DNA of 48,644 nt from the NCBI GenBank assembly GCA_944323935.1, contig CALUUJ010000015.1, positions 1 through 48,644 on the forward strand, in the 5' to 3' direction. Source of the DNA: Candidatus Gastranaerophilales bacterium. Lineage in GTDB: Bacteria > Cyanobacteriota > Vampirovibrionia > Gastranaerophilales > Gastranaerophilaceae. The notes beneath the pieces are model-generated. The model saw only the letters and a list, made by a program, of their open reading frames with translations, searched no databases and was not told where the DNA came from. Positions 24,228 to 31,571 of the stretch are shown piece by piece. A program made the position numbers and the translations under genes. Numbering within the stretch: the first letter of the stretch is position 1; each line of letters starts with the position of its first letter.

Positions 24228-25880
24228 ATGAAAATACAAAATTATAAAATCAAAAAAATTAATGGTGAATATGCTAATTTATCACTTGGAACACTAGAAG
24301 CAGATGAAGAAAAAAATGCTTCTTTTCTTAAGGATAAAACACTACAAAATATAGGAATTATCTACGATTATAGTGAAATATATCCAAATAAAGTATTTAC
24401 TGATAAAATAAAAATTTCTTCTGATATACTTTTTTGTAATGAAATTGGGACAATTATTAAAATATATAAAAAACGAAGCTCCGTTTTTAATAATTCTATA
24501 TCAGGTTATCAGACAAAATATATTATTCAACTTGCAAATGGAGAATGTGACAGACTTGGATTAAATATTGGAGATATACTAATTTATAATCAGGATATAC
24601 TTAAGACACCTGATTTTATAAATGGTCTTTTTTATACAAATGGAGAAGAATACTTTTGCAAATCATTGAAAGGTATATATTACTATTCTTATATCTCCCA
24701 CTTATGGGAAGGACCTGTTATTGAAAGTAATGAATGGCTTTTCTTTCAAAGATATTTAGCTCTTAATAACAATAAAAAAATTATACTTCCAGCAGATTTG
24801 GCAAAAGAAGAATGTATAAAGAAAGATTTAAATTTATTAGAAGATTTTAAATTAAATCAAGCCTACTATTATAAACTTTCTTCTGAATTATTTATAAAGC
24901 AAATCCCACACTCAGGCGTTATTCAATATTATAAATATAAAAAAGGTTGGGTAAGATTTATTGTTTCTGATGAAAATTACAAAATTTTTCTTGATAATTT
25001 AACTTTAATATCTTATGTAAAATTAAAAACTGAAGTAGATAAAGAAATAGAAAGTATTGAAAGAATACATAAGAAAAAAGAATTAGATGAAATTAATATA
25101 AAAAATATACTTCAATTAAAAAATATTCCTTTATTCTATTCATATCAATATGTATTTTACAAAGATGATTATAAAGAAGGATGGAAACTTGCAATACTTC
25201 CAGGAAGCACCTTATTTGCAGAGTATCAATGTTCAAAATACAAAATAGAAAAAAATTGGAAAGATTATGAAGTATTTGCTGCAGGTATAACAAGAAATAA
25301 ACCAAAACCAAATTGGAATCCTAAAATAGAACCATACAAAATCCATATACTTTCAAATTGGTTATATAATTCGGATACAGGAAGATGGTTTATTTATCCT
25401 GATGAAAAATTACCGTTACCATTAAGAGAAACTAAAAAAATTGAAAATATAGAAATAAATGTAACTTATGATGAAATTGATGAAAGTTTCATTGATAAAG
25501 ATAATTCTTTCAATCTATATTTTAATATTGAAATAAAGACAAATAAAGAAAATTACCAAGAATGTATAGATTATTCTCTTATGAAAACCGATTTTAAAAA
25601 ATTTTTTAATGATATAAAAACAAAAAACTATGCTCAATTAATTATAGAAGAAGTAAGTAAATCTAAATGGTTTGTATGGGTATTGGATAATGATAAAATT
25701 AGATTTCAAATTCAAAATTGGGAAAGTAAAAAGAACCATATTGATTTTGCAATAGATATAGAAATTGAAAAAAATATATTTCTTGAAATAATGAATAAAT
25801 TTGAAAAAGAACTTGATACAAAAGAACAACTTAGCATAAAAGAAATAAAAAATTATCAAGATAAAAATCAAAATAAATAA
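24228..25880 (+). CDS. Unrecognised 550-aa protein of the island
   Basis: A 550-residue soluble protein with no signal peptide or membrane segment. It is rich in Lys, Ile, Tyr, Asn and aromatic strands. Residues ~85-270 look like several beta sheets (SGYQTKYIIQLANGECDRLG, LYTNGEEYFCK); 270-300 form a charged helix (KTEVDKEIESIERIHKKKE). Residues ~340-400 contain Trp/Pro motifs (PKPNWNPKIEPYKIH, DTGRWFIYP). The last ~120 residues (FNLYFNIEIKT; WFVWVLDNDKIRFQIQNW) look like a compact alpha/beta domain of the sort seen in toxin-immunity proteins, which is only inference. It follows two promoter-hairpin elements and converges with a toxin-like gene. AAGTGGAT precedes the ATG. I do not recognise the family. 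Confidence 0.7.
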   Translation: MKIQNYKIKKINGEYANLSLGTLEADEEKNASFLKDKTLQNIGIIYDYSEIYPNKVFTDKIKISSDILFCNEIGTIIKIYKKRSSVFNNSISGYQTKYIIQLANGECDRLGLNIGDILIYNQDILKTPDFINGLFYTNGEEYFCKSLKGIYYYSYISHLWEGPVIESNEWLFFQRYLALNNNKKIILPADLAKEECIKKDLNLLEDFKLNQAYYYKLSSELFIKQIPHSGVIQYYKYKKGWVRFIVSDENYKIFLDNLTLISYVKLKTEVDKEIESIERIHKKKELDEINIKNILQLKNIPLFYSYQYVFYKDDYKEGWKLAILPGSTLFAEYQCSKYKIEKNWKDYEVFAAGITRNKPKPNWNPKIEPYKIHILSNWLYNSDTGRWFIYPDEKLPLPLRETKKIENIEINVTYDEIDESFIDKDNSFNLYFNIEIKTNKENYQECIDYSLMKTDFKKFFNDIKTKNYAQLIIEEVSKSKWFVWVLDNDKIRFQIQNWESKKNHIDFAIDIEIEKNIFLEIMNKFEKELDTKEQLSIKEIKNYQDKNQNK

Positions 25881-25906
25881 GAAAACTAAATTACTTAACT
25901 TTCTGT

Positions 25907-25976
25907 ATATATACAAAGGTTTATCTTCGTTTTTAAATTTTATTTCCAAAAATTCAAGATAAGCCTTTGTATATAT
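25907..25976. terminator. Long inverted repeat between convergent genes
   Basis: Arms 25907-25927 and 25956-25976 pair over 21 bp with a single T/G wobble, around a 28-base AT-rich loop; ATTTTTTATT follows on the plus strand. It lies between the stops of the 550-residue protein and the toxin-like gene, so it probably terminates both. Confidence 0.65.
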
Positions 25977-25987
25977 TGAATTTTTTA

Positions 25988-26923
25988 TTAATTTTCTTTT
26001 GCTCTATCTTTTGACAAATAGAACTTATAACCATTTTCGTCTTCTGCAATTATATATATTTTATTTTCACCTTCAAATGTATAAAACTTTTTATACTTAT
26101 CTTTCCTTTGTTTGTATAATTCATTTGCACTAATATATTTTGCATTTTTGACATCATTTCTTAATAAAGGAAAGTCTTTCGACATATTTGGATTTTTACT
26201 TATCGTTTCTTTAGCACCTTTTGCAGTAAACATTATTTTTCCTAAGTTTTTATTATACACATTTGTATCTTGTAGATAATCTTGATAATATTCTTTTGCA
26301 AATTTTCTAAATTCTTTCCTTTCCTCTTTTGTCATATTGTCAATAGGTTTGAAATCTTTTAACTTTAGCCCTTTATACATTTGAATACCTTTCCCGCTCG
26401 CTATTCCAATACCAGCACCAGAAATTCCACCTAATGCAGCACCGGTTAAACCTCCTTCTATAGTCGAAGCTATTAAATTTTTATCATTTTCCAGTCCTTC
26501 ACCTAAACCTTTTATACCTCCTGTTACACCTCCTGAATATGTTCCCCTTGCTGCACCTTCCCCAACTTCTTTTGCAATTGCCCTTCCTATCTTGGGTTCT
26601 AATGCTTTTGTTATTCCTGCTGCTAGTTTTGCTTCTCCTGAAAATGGTATTAATGCACTTCCAATCTCTAATGCGGCTAGTCCAATATTTTTTGTATGGT
26701 TAAGTATCCTTTCTTTTTCAATATCACTAAATTCTTTTTCTCCTATGTTTTTTAATTCTTGTATTTTTTTATTATCAGGCATATTAGGGTATAAAATTGC
26801 TGCTCTCTTTTCATTTTTATTCTTTTCTTTGAGTTCCTTTGATATTATTTTATCTTTTATGTTCTCTATTCTAGATTTTATACCATCTCTTTTTATTTCA
26901 TTTTTCTCTACTCCACCATACAA
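25988..26923 (-). CDS. Toxin-like protein with glycine-zipper region, 5' end disrupted
   Basis: An uninterrupted 311-codon frame (first possible start a TTG at 26923). Residues 1-75 are highly charged and helical. Residues 80-180 form a small-residue hydrophobic region (ALEIGSALIPFSGEAKLAAG, GGLTGAALGGISGAGIGIASG) typical of polymorphic toxin and phage-associated polyvalent proteins. Residues ~220-311 (VYNKNLGKIMFTAKGAKETISKNP to YIIAEDENGYKFYLSKD) resemble the barnase/EndoU/colicin/RelE-like small nuclease domains at the C-termini of such proteins. No catalytic residue can be named confidently. The same frame continues upstream to a well-placed ATG at 27127 through three stop codons, so the gene may be decayed. 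Confidence 0.6.
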   Translation of the reverse strand: MYGGVEKNEIKRDGIKSRIENIKDKIISKELKEKNKNEKRAAILYPNMPDNKKIQELKNIGEKEFSDIEKERILNHTKNIGLAALEIGSALIPFSGEAKLAAGITKALEPKIGRAIAKEVGEGAARGTYSGGVTGGIKGLGEGLENDKNLIASTIEGGLTGAALGGISGAGIGIASGKGIQMYKGLKLKDFKPIDNMTKEERKEFRKFAKEYYQDYLQDTNVYNKNLGKIMFTAKGAKETISKNPNMSKDFPLLRNDVKNAKYISANELYKQRKDKYKKFYTFEGENKIYIIAEDENGYKFYLSKDRAKEN

Positions 26924-27127
26924 AACTGTTTTTTCTTTATTTACATTTGAATTATCTTTTGCAGAACTACCACTGCCTTTTTCTCTATATGTCTTTGATT
27001 TTGTTCTATTTCGAACCTGTCATTCGCTAGGCTTTGCCTGTTGCTCATTTCGGTTCTCATTTCTTCGAGTTCGCTCGTTTCACTCGTCTGTACTCTACAC
27101 AAAATCAACTTCATTCCAAACTGCCAT
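26924..27127 (-). pseudogene. Disrupted 5' part of the toxin-like gene, with a GC-rich hairpin-rich insert
   Basis: The ATG at 27127 has a strong GGAG box and reads MAVWNEVDFV before TAG (27095-27097); the same frame meets TGA at 27080-27082 and 27020-27022 and then runs open into the 311-codon frame (KSKTYREKGSGSSAKDNSN). Between about 27011 and 27090 the sequence is far richer in G and C than its surroundings and folds: AGGC-TTT-GCCT (27029-27039) inside GAACC/GGTTC (27013-27056), and CGAG-TTCG-CTCG (27066-27077). An inserted palindromic element that kept the frame but brought stops would explain it. Confidence 0.5.
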
Positions 27128-27163
27128 ATTTTTCTCCTTTCTTGTTTATGACTTTTTATGGAC

Positions 27164-27198
27164 ACAAAAAATAGACAAGTTATAAAACCTGTCTATTT
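27164..27198 (-). terminator. Hairpin with U-tract just upstream of the toxin-like gene
   Basis: A perfect 9-bp stem (AAATAGACA/TGTCTATTT, arms 27169-27177 and 27190-27198); on the minus strand it is followed by a run of six T. It lies about 40 bases before the ATG at 27127, so it would block read-through or act as a leader terminator. Confidence 0.6.
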
Positions 27199-27480
27199 GT
27201 ATTTATTTTAATTATTTATTATTTTTTGCTATCAAGTCATACTCGATTACAAAGCATTTACTTTTCTCTAAAAAATCCTCTCAAACTTTCAATATATTGT
27301 AATTTTTTCAATTTTATTTATAATAAAACGCTATTATCCCTGAAGTTTTATGATAATAGTCACCTTTTCCTTTTTTCGTACTCAAGTCTATTATCTAGCT
27401 CCATTTACATTATAATGTAAACATCGTATTTTTTCAACCCTTAGCCCTTTAATAAAAGAAATAAACACTTAAAAATTCAC
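27199..27480. other. Gene-free AT-rich stretch between the toxin-like gene and tRNA-Val
   Basis: No credible gene. It contains an 8-bp hairpin CTATTATC/GATAATAG (27331-27359) and the perfect palindrome at 27404 (listed separately). AATATATTGTAA at about 27290 is a partial echo of the same motif. No integrase, transposase or target duplication is seen. Confidence 0.55.
27404..27421. repeat. TTACATTATAWTGTAA motif, copy 3, perfect 18-bp palindrome
   Basis: TTTACATTATAATGTAAA is its own reverse complement. It matches copies 1 and 2 (22996, 23196) except for one central base. The form is that of an operator or of a palindromic recognition site. Confidence 0.6.
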
Positions 27481-27509
27481 AATAAAAAAGGACTCGTGAT
27501 GAAGTCCTT
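27481..27509 (-). terminator. Rho-independent terminator of tRNA-Val
   Basis: Stem AAGGACT/AGTCCTT (27488-27494 and 27503-27509) with an 8-base loop; on the minus strand it is followed by a run of T. It lies ten bases past the CCA end of the tRNA. Confidence 0.8.
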
Positions 27510-27518
27510 GTGTTTAAA

Positions 27519-27594
27519 TGGTGGGCGTTAAGAGACTTGAACTCCTGACATCCTCCTTGTAAGGGAGGCGCTCTACCAACTGAGCTAAACGCCC
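27519..27594 (-). tRNA. tRNA-Val (anticodon TAC), CCA encoded
   Basis: On the minus strand the acceptor GGGCGTT pairs with AACGCCC. The D arm reads AGCTCAGTTGGTAGAGC, the anticodon stem CTCCC/GGGAG flanks a loop containing TAC, and the T arm holds GTTCAAGTC. Discriminator A and an encoded CCA follow. It decodes GTA/GTG valine codons. Nothing in the window repeats its 3' end, so no integration site can be claimed. Confidence 0.95.
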
Positions 27595-27674
27595 TCAGCA
27601 ATTATTATATTACCTGCTGAAAAAATTAAGTCAAGCACTATTTTTATTTTCTTATTTTTTATCTTCGTTATTCT

Positions 27675-27685
27675 TATGCTAAAAT
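27675..27685 (+). promoter_or_regulatory. Extended -10 promoter TATGCTAAAAT before the ferredoxin-nitroreductase
   Basis: The 11-mer is identical to that before the SDR gene at 13768. It lies 25 bases before the ATG, which has its own AAAGGAG box, so this transcript has a short leader. Confidence 0.5.
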
Positions 27686-27710
27686 ATTATGGTTAGTTAA
27701 AGGAGTCATT

Positions 27711-28592
27711 ATGCAAGATATTATGTTTAAAGTTGATGAATCTAAATGTATTCATTGCGGGCTTTGTGTTAAAGATTGTATTGCTTCCGTTATAGAAATG
27801 GATGAAAATAATACACCAAAAGCTTCTGCACCTCAAAGATGTATTAAATGTCAGCATTGTTTAGCTATTTGTCCTGTCGGGGCTATTTCTATTTTGGGCA
27901 AAAATCCTGATGATTCTGAAAAAATTTATGCTCAAAATCCTGATATGATTTTAAATTTAATTAAATCTCGCAGAAGTGACAGGCAATATAAAAATGAAAA
28001 TCTTAACCCTGAAATAATGAATAAACTTAAAGACATGTTATCTTGGGTACCTACAGGTTGTAATGTACACAAGCTTCATTTCTCTTTTATTGACGATGTT
28101 GAAGTTATGAATGAATTCAGAACTTATGTTAACAATAAAATCATTTCAGCTTTAACTAAAAAACCTATAAAAATTATTATTGAAAAATTTTCAGGATATT
28201 TAAAATTCTTCTTAAAGGGTGATGATGTTATTTTTAGGGGTGCTCCTCATATGTTGGTTGTTTCTAACGCTGTTAATGCACCTTGCTCAAAAGAAGATGC
28301 AGATATTGCTCTTAGCTATTTTGAACTTTATGCTCAAAGTTTAGGCGTAGGCACTTGCTGGTGTGGTTTTGCCGATACTTGCATGAAAGTTTTTCCTGAA
28401 TTATGTGAATATATGGAAATTCCTGAAGGTTACAAACCTGAATATGTTATGTTGTTTGGTCCTAAAGCAGTTAATTACTCAAGAACCATTCAGCCTGAAA
28501 AATCACCTGTCGTAAGTGCTAAAAAAATCGGATTTGAAAAACTTACCGCAGGAAAAACCATAAAAAGATATTTTTGGAATTTCTTTAGATAG
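27711..28592 (+). CDS. Nitroreductase-family protein with N-terminal 2x[4Fe-4S] ferredoxin domain, 293 aa
   Basis: Residues 1-60 carry two ferredoxin motifs, C13-C16-C19-C23 and C44-C47-C50-C54, each with the Pro or Ile context of a bacterial 8-Fe ferredoxin (ICPVGAI). Residues ~78-270 are an FMN nitroreductase (SRRSDRQYKNENL for the flavin, then VGTCWCGFADTCMKVF and MLFGPKAVNYSR). Such fusions move electrons from ferredoxin clusters to FMN and are common in anaerobes; the physiological acceptor is unknown. AAAGGAG precedes the ATG. It is followed by an Lrp regulator and an aminotransferase on the same strand. Nothing links it directly to amino acid metabolism except position. Confidence 0.88.
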   Translation: MQDIMFKVDESKCIHCGLCVKDCIASVIEMDENNTPKASAPQRCIKCQHCLAICPVGAISILGKNPDDSEKIYAQNPDMILNLIKSRRSDRQYKNENLNPEIMNKLKDMLSWVPTGCNVHKLHFSFIDDVEVMNEFRTYVNNKIISALTKKPIKIIIEKFSGYLKFFLKGDDVIFRGAPHMLVVSNAVNAPCSKEDADIALSYFELYAQSLGVGTCWCGFADTCMKVFPELCEYMEIPEGYKPEYVMLFGPKAVNYSRTIQPEKSPVVSAKKIGFEKLTAGKTIKRYFWNFFR

Positions 28593-28632
28593 ATTTATGA
28601 TAAAATTATTGAAGTTATAACCGGAGAACACT

Positions 28633-29115
28633 ATGAGAGAAGAACTGCTTACTTTAATTGAAAAAAACAGCAAAATAGGACTTAAAGAACTTTCTGTATT
28701 ATTAGGCGTAGACGAAGCCAGCGTACTTCAAGAACTTGAAGCGCTTGAAAAAGAAGGTGTTATTTGCGGTTATCATACTTTAATTGATTGGGAAAAAACT
28801 TCTATTGAAAAAGTTACCGCTTTGATTGAAGTTAGAGTTACTCCTCAAAGAGGACAAGGGTTTGACAGCATTGCAGAACGCATCTACAATTATCCTGAAG
28901 TTCGTGCTGCTTACCTTATTTCAGGCGGTTATGATTTACTTATTATCTTAGAAGAAAAATCACTAAGAGAAATTGCAAACTTTGTATCTGATAAACTTTC
29001 TACTTTAGATAGTGTTTTAAGTACTGCGACTCACTTTGTATTAAAAAAATACAAATATCACGGCACAATAATATCTAAAAAACACGAAGATGAAAGAGAG
29101 ATTGTTACACCATGA
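28633..29115 (+). CDS. Lrp/AsnC-family transcriptional regulator, 160 aa
   Basis: Residues 1-60 are a winged helix-turn-helix (GLKELSVLLGVDEASVLQEL, then EGVICGYHTLID) and residues 65-140 a RAM ligand-binding domain (VTALIEVRVTPQRG; VRAAYLISGGYDLLII). Lrp proteins form dimers to octamers and respond to amino acids. Its stop overlaps the start of the aminotransferase gene by 4 bases (ATGA), so it probably regulates that gene and itself in response to an amino acid. GGAG precedes the ATG. The C-terminal 20 residues extend slightly beyond the usual end. Confidence 0.92.
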   Translation: MREELLTLIEKNSKIGLKELSVLLGVDEASVLQELEALEKEGVICGYHTLIDWEKTSIEKVTALIEVRVTPQRGQGFDSIAERIYNYPEVRAAYLISGGYDLLIILEEKSLREIANFVSDKLSTLDSVLSTATHFVLKKYKYHGTIISKKHEDEREIVTP

Positions 29116-30287
29116 CAAAAGAACTCTCAAAAAAAGTTATAGCAATTAAACCATCAGGAATAAGAAAATTTTTTGACCTTGTTAGCGAAATGCAAGATGT
29201 TATTTCTTTAGGCGTTGGTGAACCTGATTTTGACACACCTTGGCATATTCGCGATGAAGGTATTTATGCCCTTGAAAAAGGCAGAACTTTCTACACTTCT
29301 AACTCAGGGTTAAAAGCACTAAGACAAGAAATTTCGAATTATATAAAAAGAACTCAAAATATTGTATATAATCCCGATAACGAAATAATTGTTACTGTTG
29401 GCGGTTCTGAAGCTATTGATATCGGTATTAGAGCTTTGGTAAATGATGGCGACGAAGTTATTATTCCTCAACCGTCTTATGTTTCTTATGAACCTTGTGC
29501 CTTACTTGCAAATGCAAAACCGGTTATTATAAATCTTAAAGCTGGAAATGAATTCAGACTTACAAGCGATGAACTTTTAAATGCTATAACGGATAAAACA
29601 AAAATACTTATATTACCTTTTCCTAATAATCCGACAGGTTCAATTATGGATAAAGACGATTTGGAAAAAATTGCAAAAGTCATCATTGAAAAAGATATTT
29701 ATGTTATGTCCGATGAAATATATTCTGAACTTTCATATAAAGATAAACATGTATCTATAGCATCACTTCCGCAAATGAAAGAAAGAACAATTCTTATTAA
29801 CGGATTTTCAAAAGCTTATGCTATGACAGGTTGGAGACTTGGTTACGCATGTGCTCCTAAAGAAATAATCAAGCAAATGACCAAAATTCATCAATATGCA
29901 ATTATGTGTGCACCTACAACAAGTCAATATGCAGCAGTTGAAGCTTTAAAAAACGGTGATAATGATGTTGCAATGATGCGTCAATCTTACAATCAAAGAA
30001 GAAGATTTTTGTTAAATGCGTTCAAAGAAATGAATTTACCTTGTTTTGAACCATTTGGAGCATTCTATGTATTCCCTTGTATAAAAGAATTTGGGATGAC
30101 AAGTGAAGAATTTGCAACAAGATTATTACAGGAAGAAAAAGTTGCAGCTATACCCGGTAATGCTTTCGGAGATAGCGGAGAAGGATATTTGAGAATTTCT
30201 TATGCTTATTCTTTAGATAATCTGAAAAAAGCAATGGAGCGTTTAGGCCGTTTTGTGAAAAAACTTAGAGAAGAAAAATCTAAATAA
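29112..30287 (+). CDS. Class I PLP-dependent aminotransferase, 391 aa
   Basis: A fold-type I aminotransferase of normal length. LGVGEPDFDTP (34-44) opens the substrate region, LPFPNNPTGS binds PLP phosphate and ring, SDEIYSELSY gives the Asp/Tyr of the ring pocket, and NGFSKAYAMTGWRLGY holds the Schiff-base lysine. The pattern fits the aspartate/aromatic (AspC, PatA-like) Igamma group; exact substrate cannot be read from the sequence. It is translationally coupled to the Lrp regulator and overlaps the convergent crcB gene by 8 bases. Pairing with an Lrp regulator suggests an amino-acid-induced catabolic or biosynthetic step. Confidence 0.92.
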   Translation: MTKELSKKVIAIKPSGIRKFFDLVSEMQDVISLGVGEPDFDTPWHIRDEGIYALEKGRTFYTSNSGLKALRQEISNYIKRTQNIVYNPDNEIIVTVGGSEAIDIGIRALVNDGDEVIIPQPSYVSYEPCALLANAKPVIINLKAGNEFRLTSDELLNAITDKTKILILPFPNNPTGSIMDKDDLEKIAKVIIEKDIYVMSDEIYSELSYKDKHVSIASLPQMKERTILINGFSKAYAMTGWRLGYACAPKEIIKQMTKIHQYAIMCAPTTSQYAAVEALKNGDNDVAMMRQSYNQRRRFLLNAFKEMNLPCFEPFGAFYVFPCIKEFGMTSEEFATRLLQEEKVAAIPGNAFGDSGEGYLRISYAYSLDNLKKAMERLGRFVKKLREEKSK

Positions 30288-30675
30288 TTTTGGTTAAATG
30301 ATTACCTGCCTGAACCCCTAGCGAAACAGCAAACAAACAAGTAATAACGCTTAAAAGAATATACATAAAAGCTTGTAATAATTCACCTTGCTTAATTAGA
30401 TTATATGTTTCTAAAGAGAATGTTGAAAACGTTGTAAGTCCGCCGCAGAAACCAACACTTACCGCGAATTTAATATAATCAGGTATATCCGCTTTATTAA
30501 TAAAAACAGTATAAGCAAGCCCTAATATAAAACTGCCTATAATATTAACAAATATTGTTGAACAAAATATTCCGTATGCATTTAAGAATGTAAGCTTTTT
30601 AAAGAATATATTGGATAAAAACCTTAAAACTGAACCAATACCGCCACCTACAAATATAAATATTAAATTCAACAT
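30280..30675 (-). CDS. crcB: Fluoride ion channel CrcB/FluC
   Basis: A 131-residue protein with four hydrophobic segments. GGGIGSVLRFLSN is the N-terminal signature and GFCGGLTTFSTFSLE the pore motif with the Phe box and central Thr/Ser of FluC channels. It works as a dual-topology dimer and exports fluoride. It follows cdsA by 9 bases on the same strand, and AAAGGTTAATT precedes the ATG. Many crcB genes are controlled by a fluoride riboswitch, but there is no room for one before this gene, so it is read from the cdsA promoter. Confidence 0.95.
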   Translation of the reverse strand: MLNLIFIFVGGGIGSVLRFLSNIFFKKLTFLNAYGIFCSTIFVNIIGSFILGLAYTVFINKADIPDYIKFAVSVGFCGGLTTFSTFSLETYNLIKQGELLQAFMYILLSVITCLFAVSLGVQAGNHLTKII

Positions 30676-30684
30676 AATTAACCT

Positions 30685-31497
30685 TTATACAATACTAACT
30701 AAAAACAAATAATAATATACAGCAGGGGCTGAAAATAAAAAAGCATCCATTCTATCCAAAATACCACCATAACCCATAAATAAATTGCCGCTGTGTTTTA
30801 TATCTAAATCTCTTTTAAAACTCGATATTGTTAAATCACCTAATTGAGAAAATATAGATATTATAATTCCTAAAAATAAGCATTTTATAATTGATAAATC
30901 AATAAACTTTACTAGTAAAAAACAAGGCAGACAAGTGAAAATCAAATTAAAAAATGAACCTGCTATTGTTTTATCGGGACTTATTTCTGAAGCCAGCTTA
31001 TATTGATTAAATTTGGGACCAAGAATTGATGCAGCATAATCTCCCATTAAGACTGCTGCAAAATATACACAAATCACATACCAAGCTGAATTTTCATTAA
31101 AATAATATGTTAATTTGATTATATATAATCCGCAAAAAATAAGCAGAATTGCTGCAATAGTCGATAATGAAGTCATAATATATGGCTTTTTATTACGTAG
31201 AACAGTAAGAATAAAAGAAAAAACAACTCCCCCAATTAAAATAGGAGTTATTATTGAATGTTCTTCAATTCCTTTTGTAAAAGAGAAAACATACGCACAT
31301 AATATTCCTACTATTTCAGGTAAAAATTTATGAGGATAAATATCTTTATTTTTCATCATTTTTCTATATTCCATCATTGTGATTATTATGAAAAATGCTG
31401 AAACTAAAAATAGTATTCTTCCTGAAAAATAAAAAGCAATTAAAATTAATGCCAAAAGTAAAAAGCCCAAAAAGTATCTTAAATATTTATTATTCAT
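30685..31497 (-). CDS. cdsA: Phosphatidate cytidylyltransferase
   Basis: A 270-residue integral membrane enzyme that makes CDP-diacylglycerol from phosphatidate and CTP, the branch point of phospholipid synthesis. The C-terminal signature is visible as SSFKRDLDIKHSGNLFMGYG followed by GILDRMDAF; the HSGxxxxGxGGxxDRxD pattern holds the metal-binding aspartates. EISPDKTIAGS is the second conserved loop. Seven or eight membrane segments are seen. I start at the ATG at 31497 because GGAGAAAAAAT precedes it; the frame extends further to 31524 without a ribosome binding site. crcB is co-transcribed downstream. Confidence 0.93.
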   Translation of the reverse strand: MNNKYLRYFLGFLLLALILIAFYFSGRILFLVSAFFIIITMMEYRKMMKNKDIYPHKFLPEIVGILCAYVFSFTKGIEEHSIITPILIGGVVFSFILTVLRNKKPYIMTSLSTIAAILLIFCGLYIIKLTYYFNENSAWYVICVYFAAVLMGDYAASILGPKFNQYKLASEISPDKTIAGSFFNLIFTCLPCFLLVKFIDLSIIKCLFLGIIISIFSQLGDLTISSFKRDLDIKHSGNLFMGYGGILDRMDAFLFSAPAVYYYLFLVSIV

Positions 31498-31571
31498 ATT
31501 TTTTCTCCATAAAAATTCTAACATATTGCAAAAAATATGTTAAACAATTAATAATGGTATATAATAAAATA

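Noticed and set aside
23853..25880. A retron (structured RNA plus reverse transcriptase)
   Set aside because: The neighbouring 550-residue protein has no YxDD motif or other reverse transcriptase signature.
25988..27127. Stop-codon reassignment (TAG/TGA read as sense)
   Set aside because: TAG and TGA end other genes in the window normally (for example tryptophan is TGG throughout the long genes); the stops are limited to the GC-rich insert.
26941..27165. A 74-residue frame reading through the GC-rich insert (TSELEEMRTEMSNRQSLANDRF)
   Set aside because: It starts before the well-placed ATG of another frame, lacks its own ribosome binding site and looks like a product of the inserted repeat; left open as a question but not called a gene.
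27519..27594. tRNA-Val as an integration site with a duplicated 3' end
   Set aside because: No second copy of the tRNA 3' sequence and no integrase are seen in the window.
30676..31571. Fluoride riboswitch for crcB or cobalamin riboswitch for the B12 radical SAM gene
   Set aside because: crcB follows cdsA by 9 bases and the B12 gene has only ~75 bases before it, with no conserved elements of either riboswitch.
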